64,000 nucleotides of DNA from Megascapheus bottae (GCA_024803745.1 JANJXV010000013.1:35734501-35798500), one strand, 5' to 3'; shown: positions 24,690-35,869, counted from the first letter of the stretch. A program made the numbers and translations. The notes: a model not told the origin generated them from the sequence alone.

Positions 24690-25645
24690 GAGCACCATTG
24701 TTATGTTGTTTTTGTTTTCAGAATAGCTTTATTGAGGTATTGGGACTGTAGCTGGATAGTAGTGCCCTACATTTAATTCCAGGCATTCCCCCACCCACCC
24801 ACAAAAAGGTGTGATTGATATAACATGGAGTTCACTGGTTGTAAGCCTAAAATTTCATGAACTTTTAGTATACTTACAGAGTTGTATATTCATCCCCTTG
24901 ATCTAATTTTAAATAAGTTTTATCATACCAAAAAGAAATTTTATGCTCATTGAATCACTCTACCTTTTTTCTTCTTTTGGCTACAGACAACAAGCTACTT
25001 TCTGCCTTTGATCTATTTGTGTAAATAGGGTCTTATAAAGTATAACTTTTCATGACTCACTGCTTTTTTTGTGTGATACTAGGATTTGAGCTCAGGGCTC
25101 TGTGCTTCCTAGGTGAAAGTTCTACCACTTGAGCTATATCCCAAGCCTTCTTTGCTTTAGTTATTGTTCAGGTTCAGGTCATCTGTTTTTGCTTGGGATA
25201 TCTTACACCAAGATTCTCCTACTTAAGCTTCCCACACAGTTGAGAAGATAGGTGCATACCATGACACCCAACTTTTGTTAACATGGAGTTTCACAGAACT
25301 TTTGATCTGAAACTACAATCTTCTCAACTTTTGTCTCTTGAATGGCTATGATTCCAGCCATGAATCACCATGTTTGGCATGATAACTTTCTTCATTTGCT
25401 ATGATGTCTTCAAGCTTCATTGATGTTGCATGTGTATCTTACTTCTCTTTTTATTGAGGAATTGTGTCTGTTATTCAAAATTTATCTTTTTCTTTAAACC
25501 AGAAGAGCCTTTGTATTGTTTCCACTTTGGAGCTATTCTGAATAATGCTAGATAAATTTGTATGGAACTATTTGTGAGGACATATGTTTTCATTTACCTT
25601 GAATAGTTATCTCCAGTAGTTATCTCTAGATTGCTGAGAATACTG
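24690..25645 (-). mobile_element. Old L1 (mammalian L1M-type) 3' end, fragmented
   Basis: Antisense words of the L1M 3' end: TAGCTTTATTGAGGTATTG, TAGTATACTTACAGAGTTGT, CCAAAAAGAAATTTTATGC, ATGTTGCATGTGTATCTTAC, GTTTCCACTTTGGAGCTATT. Interrupted by an old SINE at 25.06-25.4 kb. Confidence 0.75.
25060..25382 (-). repeat. B1-dID-like SINE inside old L1
   Basis: GATACTAGGATTTGAGCTCA and TCTACCACTTGAGCTATATC, followed by weak B1-like and further antisense SINE sequence. Confidence 0.65.
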
Positions 25646-26520
25646 TGTTTTAAGCTTTGTCATAGGTTATTAGTAGATGATGGAGTTACAGCTTGAACTC
25701 AGATTGTATGTAAATCATTGAGATTTTCCATGGTGAGTCCTAGTTCCTACCTTACAGAACTCGAGACAAGGGCAAAGTAAGAACAGAGGACCAAAAGGTG
25801 CAGTAAAAATGAGCTAGCCTCACAGTGCCAAAGACTGGGCCAGGTCCTGCTCTGTGACTGGAAGAGTCCCAGTAGCAACAGGAATGTTAGTGAGACAAAT
25901 TGGGACTTGATAATTTAAAAAGAAAGAAAGAAACAAGAAGCTGCTGCCTCCCACCGGATTTAGAGGATAATTATCTAGAACATGGGGGAGTTGAAATATC
26001 ACCAGCGGAAGTCAAATGCAAGTCAACAAACACTGAGTTGCTAGGCTGTGTGGGACCTCCAGCACTGAGATGAGACTCACCCACTTGGGGCCTGGCAGCT
26101 GCTCCTGCTCTTGTGCAGGTCTTGCAGAGACTCCTAGGCCTTGGGGCAAGCTCTGGAAATGCTTCCTAGGGAAATTGATTGAGCTATAAGCGACAAAGGC
26201 AAACAAGATGACCTATATCTCTGGGACAAGGAACTTTCTACATCTCACTGCCCCCTCCCTCACAATCCCTGTGCTCGAACCTCCCCTGGTTCCCTACTGC
26301 CCTCTGGTGTTGGTGAACTGCAACTTCTTGTCCTCTAGGGCAAATCTTGTAGGCTGCGACAAACCCTAAGGTTTCTCGGGTTCAGGATAAGGAGATGTAG
26401 AAAAGGCCCTGCAAAAGCTCCATCCCGGAAATGTCTAGCATTTTTCTTTTCAAGGCACTGGAAATAAGGAGAAATATTTGAAAATCCCATTTTCAATCCT
26501 ATCTTTAATTTCTCTCCCTG
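25646..26520. other. Intergenic, nothing recognised
   Basis: Unique, moderately GC-rich sequence with no gene or repeat that I recognise. Confidence 0.45.
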
Positions 26521-26524
26521 TCCC

Positions 26525-26745
26525 CTGTGTTTGTACTGGGGCTTGAATTCTGGGCCTCAAGCTCTCACTTGGCCTTTTCACTCGGTTTTTGTGCCTCAAG
26601 ACTGGCATTCTGTTACTTCTGTCTGCTGTTTAATTGGAGCTGAGGTTGTTGGACTTTTCTGCCTGCACTTCAAACCATGATCTTCAAATTTCAATCCTCT
26701 GAGTAGCCAGTGTTCTAGTGATGGGCCATGAATGCCCAATAATTT
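26525..26745 (-). repeat. B1-Geo SINE, old
   Basis: GGGGCTTGAATTCTGGGCCT through CTCTGAGTAGCCAGTGTTC. Confidence 0.7.
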
Positions 26746-26800
26746 CTTTCCTTTTTTTCTTTCTTTCCTTTCTTTCTTTCTTTCTTTTTTTTTTTAAAGA
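26745..26800 (+). repeat. (TTTC)n tract
   Basis: Imperfect pyrimidine run. Confidence 0.85.
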
Positions 26801-26802
26801 GG

Positions 26803-27002
26803 GCCTGGCGCAGTGGCTCACACCTGTAATACTAGCCTCCTGAAATCTGAGGATCAAGGTTCAAAGCCAGCCAGGGCACAAAAGGATCTGACTCCAGTTA
26901 AACCTCTAGAAAACCGGAAGTGGGGGTTAGCTAAAGGGTATGCAAGTAGCCTTGAGCTGAAGAGCTCAGGGACAGGATGCAGGCTGAGTTCAAGCCCCTT
27001 GA
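26803..27002 (+). repeat. B1-Geo SINE
   Basis: Begins GGGCCTGGCGCAGTGGCTCA, the classic 7SL/B1 start, and ends TGAGTTCAAGCCCCTTGAGG before a purine repeat. Confidence 0.92.
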
Positions 27003-27150
27003 GGGAGAGGGAGAGGGAAAGGGAGAGGGAAAGGGAGAGGGAGGGGGAGAGAGAGAGATTTATAGTAGAGGAGAAACATCTGCTCATTGAAAAAAGGAGA
27101 AGAAGAAGAAAGAAGAGGCAGAAGAAGAAAGAAGAAGGTGGAGGCCGTGG
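27003..27150 (+). repeat. (GGGAGA)n and GAA-rich purine tract
   Basis: Purine repeat grown at the tail of the B1-Geo copy. Confidence 0.9.
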
Positions 27151-27424
27151 CAGAGACCCTTAGTTCTCACCATGGGAATAGAAGTTTCAATCAAGGACCT
27201 AAAACCATTGTACAATAACTGAGGATCTTCCTCCCCTCCTCCCCCCACGCTCCTTCCCCCCCTCTCTTAATGAGATACTTTGGCCATGACTGACTTTTTA
27301 AAGGTATGTGCAATAAATCAACACATAAAGTTCTAGTTAAATAGATCAAAATGAACAAAAGAGTTTAAGCTTTAAGATTTCAACTGTCCTATAACGTAAG
27401 ATTGATTGAGTGCTTAGGTCAAAT

Positions 27425-27945
27425 AATTGTCAAATAATTGACATGCATCAGTTTGATCCTGAAAACATCACATTAAGTGAAGTAAGCAGACCCAAAGGAA
27501 CATAGGCTCAGTGGTTTCCCTCATTTTCAATAATTAGTACATATTTAGGACTCTCCTAGCAGAGGATTACAGTAGCTAAAACCTAGGTACATAAGGTCAT
27601 ATAGGATAAGACTAAAGGAAAGGATCTCTAGGATATGGAAACTTTACCTTGTGTGATTCTTGCTCTTAATGTACTATGTTATTTCTCTTTTTTTTGCCCT
27701 TATGGTAAATCTCATATTGTTACTGTGACTTTGTTACCTGGTATATTGTATATACATTTATTTGTTTTTATGAATTAGGAAAGGGAAGGGGGAAACAGGA
27801 TGATTGGGAAGAGGTAGGAAGAGGGAAATGGGGACAAAAAACATGAGAAGGGGTATCAATATGTGAGAAGTAATGTGCCTACTACCTGGCAAATGTAACT
27901 GTAACCCCTCTATACATTATACTGACAACAACAACAAAAAAGACT
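27425..27945 (+). mobile_element. L1 3'-UTR-like element
   Basis: Sense copy that ends in an (AAC)n/A-rich tail and carries a G-rich polypurine tract (GGGAAGGGGGAAACAGG), a hallmark of mammalian L1 3' UTRs. About 350 bases align by eye with the antisense copy at 41.3-41.7 kb. Confidence 0.7.
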
Positions 27946-27957
27946 TAACTCTGGTCA

Positions 27958-28208
27958 TTCCAGGTGTTTTTGTTTGTTTTGTGCATGGAGCTTGAATTTG
28001 GCTTGAGCACCACCCCTTTAAATTTTTTTCACTCAAAGCTGAAACTCTACCACTTTATCCTCTACTCCACTTCCAGCTTTCTAATGGTTAATTGGAAATG
28101 AGCTTCTCTCACAGGTTTTCCTGCCTGGACTGGCTTCAAACTGCTATCCTCAGATCTTAGCCTCTTGAGTAGCCATGATTACAGATGTGAGCCATTGATG
28201 CCTGACTT
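27958..28208 (-). repeat. B1-Geo SINE, old
   Basis: GAGCTTGAATTTGGCTTGAG through GTGAGCCATTGATGCCTGAC. Confidence 0.85.
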
Positions 28209-28273
28209 TTCCTTCCTTTTCATTTCTTTCTCTTTCTTCCTTCCTTTTTCTTTCTGCCACTTTTTTTTTCTTT

Positions 28274-28442
28274 CTTTCAAAGCCAGCCTGTGCAGGAAAG
28301 TCCAAGCAACTCTTATTTCGAAATTACCAGTAAAAAGAAAGCTGGGAGTGGAGGTGTGGCTCAAGTGGGAAAGCACCAGGTTTGTGTGAAAAAGCCAAGC
28401 AACAGTGTGCAGTCTTGAGTTCCAGCTCCCGTAAGCAGCACA
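28274..28442 (+). repeat. B1-Geo SINE, 5' truncated, old subtype
   Basis: TTTCAAAGCCAGCCTGTGCA, then Geo half with the GTGAAAAAGCC variant. Confidence 0.8.
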
Positions 28443-29029
28443 CACGCTATTGGATGACTCAAGAGTCCGCATTCCTCCTGATTACTTGTCTGGCTAGTGC
28501 TTAACATAGCTAGCAAACCAAAAGTGCCCAATAAGTCCACATTAATTAGATAGGAAGCACCTGTGAACCGGGTTCGTTTGCTTAGGCCGCCTGGGTGAGA
28601 GCAGAACAGCTCTTCTAACGGTGGCCTTGTTCTACTGAGTTCTGATCATCACACCCTTCTGTCTCAGGTGAGGTACTTCTTGGCAAAAACAACAACAGCA
28701 ACAACAAAACACAAGACACCCTCCACCCTACCCTCCTCAAACCCAGTGGCCGGCTTTGTTGGGTGCGCACAAATATTTGTGGTTTGGATAGCTAGCATTT
28801 CATTGCAAGTGAGTCCCAGTGGCTCCAGTTCCTAAGGGGTAAAAGGCAAAAGGGGGTGTCTGCCAGCCCCTCAGGGAAGCGAACCAACAGCTCCAAGGGC
28901 TACTGCCCAGATTCAAAGAGCGTTCCCCAAACCCAGGCCAGAGGCTTGCAGCACGTTTCCATCTACCCCGCTTCTCTGCTTCCACGACCTCTCCCATTGA
29001 CCTTTCCTCCTCTCCGTGGGAGGCTGGAG
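28443..29029. other. Upstream flank of the CpG island
   Basis: SINE-free and increasing in GC toward the island; could hold promoter-proximal elements. No gene recognised. Confidence 0.45.
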
Positions 29030-29659
29030 AGTGAACCGGTAGCAGGGAAGCCTCCCATCCGGGCAGCCCGGGTCTGTGCCGGCACCTCGGGGAGGGGTCC
29101 TCTCATGGGTCGGGGCGCGCGGGAGCGGGGGGCGCGCGGTGGCTGTGCGCGGGGATGCGCGCGCGCGCGCCGGCCTCGCCTCCCTCGCCCGCTCCGGTGC
29201 TACGTGCTTCCTTTGTCAATGAGGCGCCGCTCGGAGCTGCAGTAGCCTTCGCCGCCCGGGTGCCCGAGCCGGAGCCGGAGCCGGCGATCGAGCGAGCTAG
29301 GGAGGAGAGAGCCCGGGGGCGGAGGGGCAGCCGGCGGTGGCGGGCCGAGCCAGGGACCCGAGCGCGCCCTCCGGCTGGCTCGCGGCCGCCCATCGCGGCC
29401 GCCTCGCCCCCTCCATCTGCAGGTGCTGCCCAGGGGCGGGGGCGTCGGGCGGCGCCGGTGCCACCCAATCTGTTCAGGGCGCGGCGGCGCACAGAGGCAG
29501 GCACCGTGGCAAGTCTGGTCCGCGCCCGCCGCCTCTCCATGCGGCCCCGGCTCCTGCGCGGGTGAAGCCTCGGCTTCCCCGGAGCCCGCGGCGCGTTAGA
29601 GGCAGGAGGATCGGGCGAGTCCCGCCGCCCAGTGCCTTCCAACCTCCGGCGCCCAGGCT

Positions 29660-29723
29660 ATGACTGGAGATGCCCGGTGAGGACCGGGGCGCCCAGGGCT
29701 GGGGCAGCGGCCTGGATGTGTGA
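29660..29723 (+). promoter_or_regulatory. Upstream ORFs in the KIAA1549L leader
   Basis: Two short ORFs precede the main ATG: 29660-29680 (6 codons plus TGA) and 29670-29723 (17 codons plus TGA, in the main frame, stopping 9 bases before the main ATG). A third ATG at 29716 opens a frame that overlaps the main start. If transcription starts upstream of 29660 these would lower translation of the main frame. Confidence 0.5.
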
Positions 29724-29732
29724 AAGGTTCCC

Positions 29733-29982
29733 ATGGCTCTGCAGGAGGCGAAGCCCCTGGGCCCGAGCCAAGCTGGGCCGGTGGTACGGGGGCCGAGGAC
29801 GCGGCCCCGGGCGTGTGGGCTCGGCGGGGCCGGCGGGATCGCGGCACGCTGCCGGGGCGTGAGGAGCCGCGCGTCCCAGGATGCGCCGCCGCCCCCGGGG
29901 CCGCCGCGGCAGCCGCCGCTGCTGTTGGGACTCCTGCTGCTGCTGCTCGCCGCCCTGCCGGGGCTCGGCCGGGCCGATCCGG
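29733..29982 (+). CDS. KIAA1549L: First coding exon with signal peptide; KIAA1549L by synteny
   Basis: The frame begins ATGG at 29733, with an in-frame TGA at 29721-29723 just upstream, so this is the first possible Met. It encodes about 60 Pro/Arg/Gly-rich residues, then a Leu-rich hydrophobic stretch and ALPGLGRA|DP, a convincing secretory signal with predicted cleavage after Ala81. The exon ends phase 1 at 29982 before a good donor GTAAGC. The gene lies about 12 kb after HIPK3 in the same orientation, as KIAA1549L does in human 11p13 (memory). KIAA1549 relatives are large membrane proteins with an N-terminal signal peptide, which agrees. I do not recognise this exon's residues themselves, so the name rests on position and on the signal-peptide design. 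Confidence 0.6.
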
Positions 29983-30165
29983 GTAAGCACTTGGCGGCGG
30001 CGGCTTTGCGCTCGGTGGCGGCTGCTGGAGGAGCAGGGTTGCGGGTTGGCTGTGGATGGAGGGATCTTGGCAGAGCCGGCGCTGGGCTTTTTTCTCTCTG
30101 CCCTTGGCTGCTGCGCCTGCGAGGGAACTGTCAGAATCTGTCTGTCTGGAAGGTACCGCTGGGCG

Positions 30166-31885
30166 GGGAAGAAGAAAAGAAAAGAAAAAAAAAGACGCGT
30201 GTATGTCTTCATTCTGGACAAGTTGCAGATCCCGTCTAGAGGTCCTGCCAGCCACGGGGTGTTTAGGACACCTGGCAATAGGTGCGTGTTAGCAGGACGC
30301 GCGTGGCCACTGTGTTTTGGGCTCATCCCCATGGAGAGGGTCCGCTCTGACTCCACATGGAGCGGCTATAGAGTTTGGAGTCAAAGCTAACATGCAATGG
30401 CTAGAGTGTGGGGCAATTCCCATCTTGGCTTCCAAAATAGCGCTTTTCCCTCTGGGTTGAGAACAGATTTTTTTTTTTCCTCCTTGGGTGACAAAATACC
30501 TAAAAAGAATTGCACCTTGCATGGATTAAGCAAGTTAAAAAATAATAATAAATCACATTTGGCCTTCAACCTTCCAGCAGAAGGCTGAGATCTCTTTGGA
30601 ATAGATTTCTGAGAAATCCGTTTGTAACTGCTTTGTTGGAATTATTCGGCTGAAGTGCTTCCGAACTTAACACCTGTGCAGTCAGCAATTGTCTTTGGAC
30701 CAAGAACCATGACGCTGGCACTTGTAAAGGGAAGGCTTTTGTGTTTGTTAAGGAATTCTGGGCGCTTTGTAAGTTCAGTGTATCAAGGAATATAGCTTCC
30801 ACTTTAGTTATTTGTTTGAGTAGTCTTTAGAAAGAACTAAGGAGGACCTCTTCTTTTCCCGGGCCCCTCCCCCTCCAATTAGATTAAAATTCCTAATTAT
30901 AAAAGGAGCTCACATACTGTCTTAGATAAAGGAGTTCAGGTTAAAAATATCTCTGCCATCAACAGCTTAACTCAAAGCAACTTCCCTTTGGTTCATTTAA
31001 ATGTGTTCATGCAGGCAGGTCAGGGGATCTTGAATGCAATTATAGTGGTTACAAACTTCAGTAGTAGAGCAGAGAGGATTTTTCAGCCCCACTTGTTATA
31101 TTTCTGGCAGTTTTACTGCTGTGTAGCACTGCAGTTGAAAGGCCAAGTCTTGACTAGGATGCATGTAAAAATTCCTTCATGTCTGTTGGCTCAGTAATGC
31201 AGAGTTTCTGTTTAAAAGTCTATCAGGTCCTGGATAGTTTGGTAAATTGTTTGTGAGCTTTTCACTTTTGGATATTGTTCATGTGAATAAAGATTCCCAG
31301 CACTGTTCAGCCATCTGTAATATGTGAAATTTGGCTTTCATGTATTGTTCCTATTCAGCCTGATGGTGGATGATTTTTCTGGGATGGGTTTTGAATCTCT
31401 AATCTCCCTTCCAACTTCTGTATCCAGACTCTTCTGAATCTGATTTTCCCTGGCTTGTCTTTCAGACAACCAGAGCCTCATTTGGGGTATTAAAAAAATC
31501 TATATCTTTATCTTATCTACATATACATTTTTAAATCCACATCTTTTATCTATGTCTCTCTCTGGTGTCCTTTTTCTTTTTCCTTGTAGTGTGTGGTATG
31601 GTGGTCATGAGATGCTGGAACACTGCTGGAACACTGCGATAGGGACCACGGTAAAAATCATTGAAGTAGATCTTGCTTCACAAAGCTACAATTTTTCCTT
31701 CCCAATGGTGTGCCTTACTGCTTCTTGAGTTTTCTGGGTGTTCTGTCTCCCGGCATCCTGGATGATGGGTTTTCTCTGCCTTTGCTCCTCACCTGTGGAT
31801 CCATGGCCTAATACACTGAGCTTTAACATGTCCCATGGGTTTACATTGTCTTATTTTGTGACTGCTTTCTCAATGGAAGAGTTAA
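30166..31885. other. SINE-free start of intron 1
   Basis: About 1.7 kb next to the promoter without SINE or L1. No exon recognised. Confidence 0.5.
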
Positions 31886-31889
31886 AAAT

Positions 31890-31975
31890 CAGGGCTTTCT
31901 TCCTCCCTTCCTCCTTTCCTCCTTTCCTCCCTTCCTCCCTTCCTTCGTTCCTTTGTTCCTTCGCTCCTGCTTTTC
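31890..31975 (+). repeat. (CCTT)n-type polypyrimidine tract
   Basis: Imperfect CTTC/CTCC run; not joined to a recognised SINE. Confidence 0.85.
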
Positions 31976-32754
31976 TGTTCTCTTTTTTCCTTAGCGGCTT
32001 TCCCTCAGGTGGGCCAGTCCTGAGCAGGCCATCTTCACACGGGACATCCTTGCATGATCGGAGGAAGTGATGTTGGGCAGGAGGATAACAGGTGATGCTG
32101 GCTTTCAACAAATCTCGTGACCAGGAACTCTTTCTCATGGCTCACACTGGCGGGGTGCTCTCTCTTGCTACAGAATGTGCCCTAGGCTCAACCCTCTGAG
32201 GATTCCGATTCTGCTTAAAGTGTGACTGACTTGCTATGGCCATGACTTTTACACTCATTGCTCTTCCTTGTTTTCTAATCAAAGAAAGCTAAGCTAGAAC
32301 TTGCCTTCCTTGTGAAACTGGCAACAGTATACTCATTGCTGGAAAGCTCTGACATGGCTGTTCAGTGTCTTTGTCCTGGAACTCCTGCATTGTGTTCCCT
32401 GACTATGTCTACAAGCTTCCCTCTGGCCCCTTTTGCTTGAAGGACCAGAGATACTTCTCTTGTTGGCATAAAGAAAAGATTGCTGTCCTCTCCTGCTCCT
32501 AACTTCTATCTCCAGGGAATGCTGGCTCTCAGGCAAGCATTTCTATTTTGGTTGTAGGAGATGGGTGCAGGAAAGTGCTGACTCTTCTCTTCTGCCTTCC
32601 TGGCTCCAGGCAAAATGGTAAAGTTGAAGTTAGATTTCCTGGTCATCTTGACTGTGGATCTTCTATTCAGTCCATGTATATAAATATTTAGTGTGTAACT
32701 GCTGTGTGCAGGTACAATATCATTCCTTTCTGGGAAGCTGTTCAGTGTGCCCAT
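31976..32754. other. Intron, nothing recognised
   Basis: Unique sequence. Confidence 0.45.
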
Positions 32755-33118
32755 CACCTTCTGGACCTCAGTCCTTTCTCATGTGTGAAGTAGGAATAAT
32801 AAATACTCTTAGGGCTGGGAGTTTGGCCTAGTGGTAGAATGCTTGCCTAGCATGCAAGCATGCATGAAGACCTGGGTGTGATTCCTTGGTACCACATATA
32901 TAAAAAGCCGGAAATGGTTCTGTGGCACAAGTGGTAGAGCTCCAGCCTTGAGGAAAGCCCAGGGACAGTATTCGGGCCCTGAATTCAATCCCCATGGCTG
33001 GCAAAAAAAAAAAATGCTTCTAGCTGGGTGGTTGTGACAATGACATGCTGTAAGTTAATGCACATAACATGTAAAACAGGGCTTGGTTTATAGTAAATAC
33101 TCAACGAGTGCTGGCTGT
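32755..33118 (-). repeat. MIR SINE split by IDL-Geo
   Basis: Left part CTGGACCTCAGTCC...GAATAATAAATACTC, right part TAGTAAATACTCAACGAGTG; these match successive MIR words (CCTCAGTTTCCTCAT... and AGTAAGTGCTCAATAAAT). The IDL-Geo copy at 32812-33016 sits between them. Strand as printed is uncertain. Confidence 0.7.
32812..33016 (+). repeat. IDL-Geo SINE inside MIR
   Basis: Sense copy AGGGCTGGGAGTTTGGCC to A-tail; has a duplicated GCATGCAAGCATGCATG segment in the anticodon-arm region. Confidence 0.95.
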
Positions 33119-33337
33119 TTGGGTAAAATGGTGGAAATGGGCCAAATGTTTTCTCTGTCTAGACACTGTGCTGGGGCAGGGGATATAGAAAAGAAGAAAA
33201 AAATCCATCAACCAGTTTGAACTCTGATGCTATGTAATCCATGCTGATAAAAGGAGCCCATGGCAAATTGTGGGACAGCCAGCATTCACTAAAGCTTCCG
33301 AAACCTGTCTGTGTCTCCAATCAGTTTCTTAGTTTCT

Positions 33338-33632
33338 GACTCATGTTTGGTACTGGCCTTGTGCTTGCTAGGAAGGTGCTCTGTCACCTGAGCCACATCT
33401 CCTGCAGTCTTCTCATGGTTTTTCCTGGGGCCCGATTCTGACCATGATCCTCTGACCTACAAACCTGTACCTAGGCTCACAGGTGCACACCACCATGTCT
33501 TTGATTTGTTAAAAGTTACCGAGGTTGGATTTTGCTAACTTGTTTCTGGGTCTTGCTTTGTGCTCTTGATCCTCCTGCTTCCAATTTCTAAGTAACTGGG
33601 ATTACAGTCATGAGCCACTGTTCTCCGTTCCA
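33338..33632 (-). repeat. Old B1-dID-like SINE pair
   Basis: TGTGCTTGCTAGGAAGGTGC, then GGTGCACACCACCATG and AACTGGGATTACAGTCATGA, suggesting two overlapping antisense remnants. Confidence 0.6.
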
Positions 33633-33959
33633 GACTCATCTTAGTTTTCTTATTGCTTGTTACAGGACCTAGCACACAATAGGAACTTGATCACACATCA
33701 GTTTTCTTAGACTCCTTTCAGTTTGGTGGATTCTATTAGATGTTACTATACAATTTCACTTACATAATTCACAGTACAGTAAGTTGTGAACAACTGCTTT
33801 AATTGGGGGATATATTTACATTTTGAAGGAAGGGTTTGCTGACTCCAGAGAATGTCTAATTTAGCATTTAGCATGTGAGGAACACAAATTTTGACCTGGG
33901 CACTCTCATGTCCTTCTTTAACCTGCTTCCATCAGCATCTTGGAGTCATAGTCCACAAA

Positions 33960-34060
33960 TCCCACAGCTCATTCATTCATTCATTCAATGTATTTTGAGT
34001 GCTTCAATCTGCTGAGGTTACAGTCATGAACAAAAACTAGCTGCCATTATTTTGGCAATT
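33960..34060 (+). repeat. L2-like fragment
   Basis: ATTCATTCATTCATTCAATG followed by TTTTGAGTGCTTC and AGTCATGAACAAAAAC, similar to the L2 3' end. Weak call. Confidence 0.4.
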
Positions 34061-34074
34061 AGAAGCTAGCACTC

Positions 34075-34462
34075 AATGCTTTCTAAACTTTACTGTGGAT
34101 GCAAATCAAGATTCTGTTAAATTTCAGGCTCCTCATTCAGTAGGGCTGGGATAAGACCTGCTGCTGATGTTGCTGGAGAGTGGAGCACTTTTTTTTTTTT
34201 TTGGTTGGCTGGTCATGGGGCTTGGACTGTGGGCCTGGGCACTGTCTCTGAGCTCTTCAACTCAAGGCTAGTGCTCTACCACTTGAGCCACAGCACCACT
34301 TCTGGTTTTCTGGTAGTTAATTGGAGATAAGAGTCTCATGGTCTTTTGTGCCTGGGCTGGCTTTGAACTGAGATCCTCAGATCTCAGCCTCCTAAGTAGC
34401 TAGGATTACAGGCCTGAGCCACTGGTGCCTGGGTGAGTGGAGTACTTTTGAAGTAGCATGTG
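34075..34462 (+). mobile_element. MER5A-like remnant split by B1-Geo
   Basis: CTAAACTTTACTGTGGATGC and CATTCAGTAGGGCTGGGAT on the left, ACTTTTGAAGTAGCATG on the right. Together these resemble MER5A with the SINE at 34190-34434 inserted. Strand uncertain. Confidence 0.6.
34190..34434 (-). repeat. B1-Geo SINE with 12-bp TSD
   Basis: Full-length antisense copy. GAGTGGAGCACT at 34178-34189 and GAGTGGAGTACT at 34435-34446 form the duplication (one mismatch). Confidence 0.95.
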
Positions 34463-34772
34463 TGAAAAATCAATGTGGCCATACATTCTATGAGGGAAAA
34501 GAAATCAGAACCAGAGCCAGCATTTCCCCCCACCCTGCCTCCACACACACACACATGGGCTTATTTCTACAGGAAGGTGAGGGAAGTGCTCTGTCATGAG
34601 CTGACATTGGAGTAGAGGTTGAGGAGTGGGCATGTGGAGATAGTGTTTTCTAATTGAAAGGAAGGGTCAGCTGGAAGGAAAGGAACATATAGAGGCTTGA
34701 GAAGGGAAGGGAAGGGCAGAAGTCCAGTGTAGACCTGGAAGAGTAAAACAAGTGGTAAGAAATGATCTTAAG

Positions 34773-34949
34773 GGGCGGGGAGTTTGGCCTAGTGGTAGAG
34801 TGCTTGCCTACCATGCACAAAGACCCGGGTTCGATTCCTCGGTACCACATACTTAGAAAAAGCCGGCGCTGAGGCTCAAGTAGTGGGGCTCTAGCGTTGA
34901 GAAAAATCCAAGGACAGTGCTCAGGCCCTGAGCACTGGCAAAAAAAAAA
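34773..34949 (+). repeat. IDL-Geo SINE with small deletions
   Basis: Sense; GCCGG joins GCTGAGG, removing the AAGTGGT segment, and the 3' end of Geo is shortened. TSD ATCTTAAG at 34765-34772 and 34950-34957. Confidence 0.93.
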
Positions 34950-34959
34950 TCTTAAGTAA

Positions 34960-35860
34960 GGATGCATTATGGGAGACTTCTTGGCTGTAATAAGGGCTAG
35001 GTATTAATTCTCAGTGAGGTGCACCATAGGAACAAGAAGTTAGTGATTAGTGAAAAGGGACTGGAAGGCCCAGAGGGGAAGGAGGAGCTGAGGTGGCAGG
35101 TGCTTGCTGAAATTCGGTGTTTCCATGACGATGGTCAGACAGCGTGGTAACAGAAGAGGTGGTGGATGTGTTACATTTTGAACATCTTTTGCAGAAAGAA
35201 CTAATAGGATAGCCAGTGGAGTTAAAAGGGTCAGAGGGGATGAGAAAAACTGATGGCTCCAGAATTTGGGGCGTAAACAACTGGGACAATGACATTTCGG
35301 GAAAGGTAGATACAGGGCATAGATTTGGGGAAGGAAAATACCAAGTCTGTTTGGAGGCAGATAACGCTTGAAATGTTCCTTCAAGCAGAAATGTCAGGTA
35401 GTCCGGATGTTAGGAGGCAGCAGGTACAGAGGTACATTTGGGAGCTGTCAATGCAGATGTGGATGAGACATCTAGGTAGCGGGTGTAGAGATGAAGAGAG
35501 AGCCAAGTGGTAGGCCTAGAGTGTTGCAGCATTAGGGGTTTCAGGGATAAGTGGTATCAAAACAAAACCATCAGGGAGACAGCAAATGGAGCAGGTGGAT
35601 TCAGGGAAGAAAGAACTGGAAGAGAGCAATGAGCTTAATTCTACAAGAGCAAGGCTCTGTAGGGTTAGCAGCACACACTGGGTTGAGAATGTATAGGTGT
35701 TTGGTGGCCCCCCCAAACAGTGGGGACAAATGTCTGATAGCAGTGGGTGCAAGAGAGAAAGGAAGAAGGGAAACTGAAATAGTGACATGACATCTTAACA
35801 TTTTTCTGTGGACAAAGGTAGATAAAAGATGGAGGACCCATGGAGGGTAAAGGTGAGGAT
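34960..35860. other. Intron, nothing recognised
   Basis: About 0.9 kb of GA-rich unique sequence without SINEs. Confidence 0.45.
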
Positions 35861-35869
35861 ATAATATAT

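Larger units (their letters stand above)
29030..30165. promoter_or_regulatory. KIAA1549L: CpG island promoter of KIAA1549L
   Basis: An abrupt 1.1-kb block of very high GC with dense CpG, an alternating GC run at 29157-29170 and a short CCGGAG-type repeat at 29267-29284, in an otherwise AT-rich window. GC boxes appear at 29315-29325 and 29433-29442 and a CCAAT box at 29465-29469; no TATA box is seen. The start of transcription is probably between about 29480 and 29650, by inference from the CCAAT box and the coding start. The many open frames on both strands are GC-rich artefacts. Confidence 0.85.

Noticed and set aside
29103..30356. Minus-strand open frames of 179-232 residues in the CpG island
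   Set aside because: High GC removes stop codons; residues are Ala/Arg/Pro/Gly-rich without domain, and no splice context fits. A divergent non-coding transcript is possible but not shown by sequence.
29881..30390. 169-residue frame starting MRRRPRGRRG in the CpG island
   Set aside because: It reads through the good donor at 29983 and lacks the hydrophobic signal seen in the 29733 frame.
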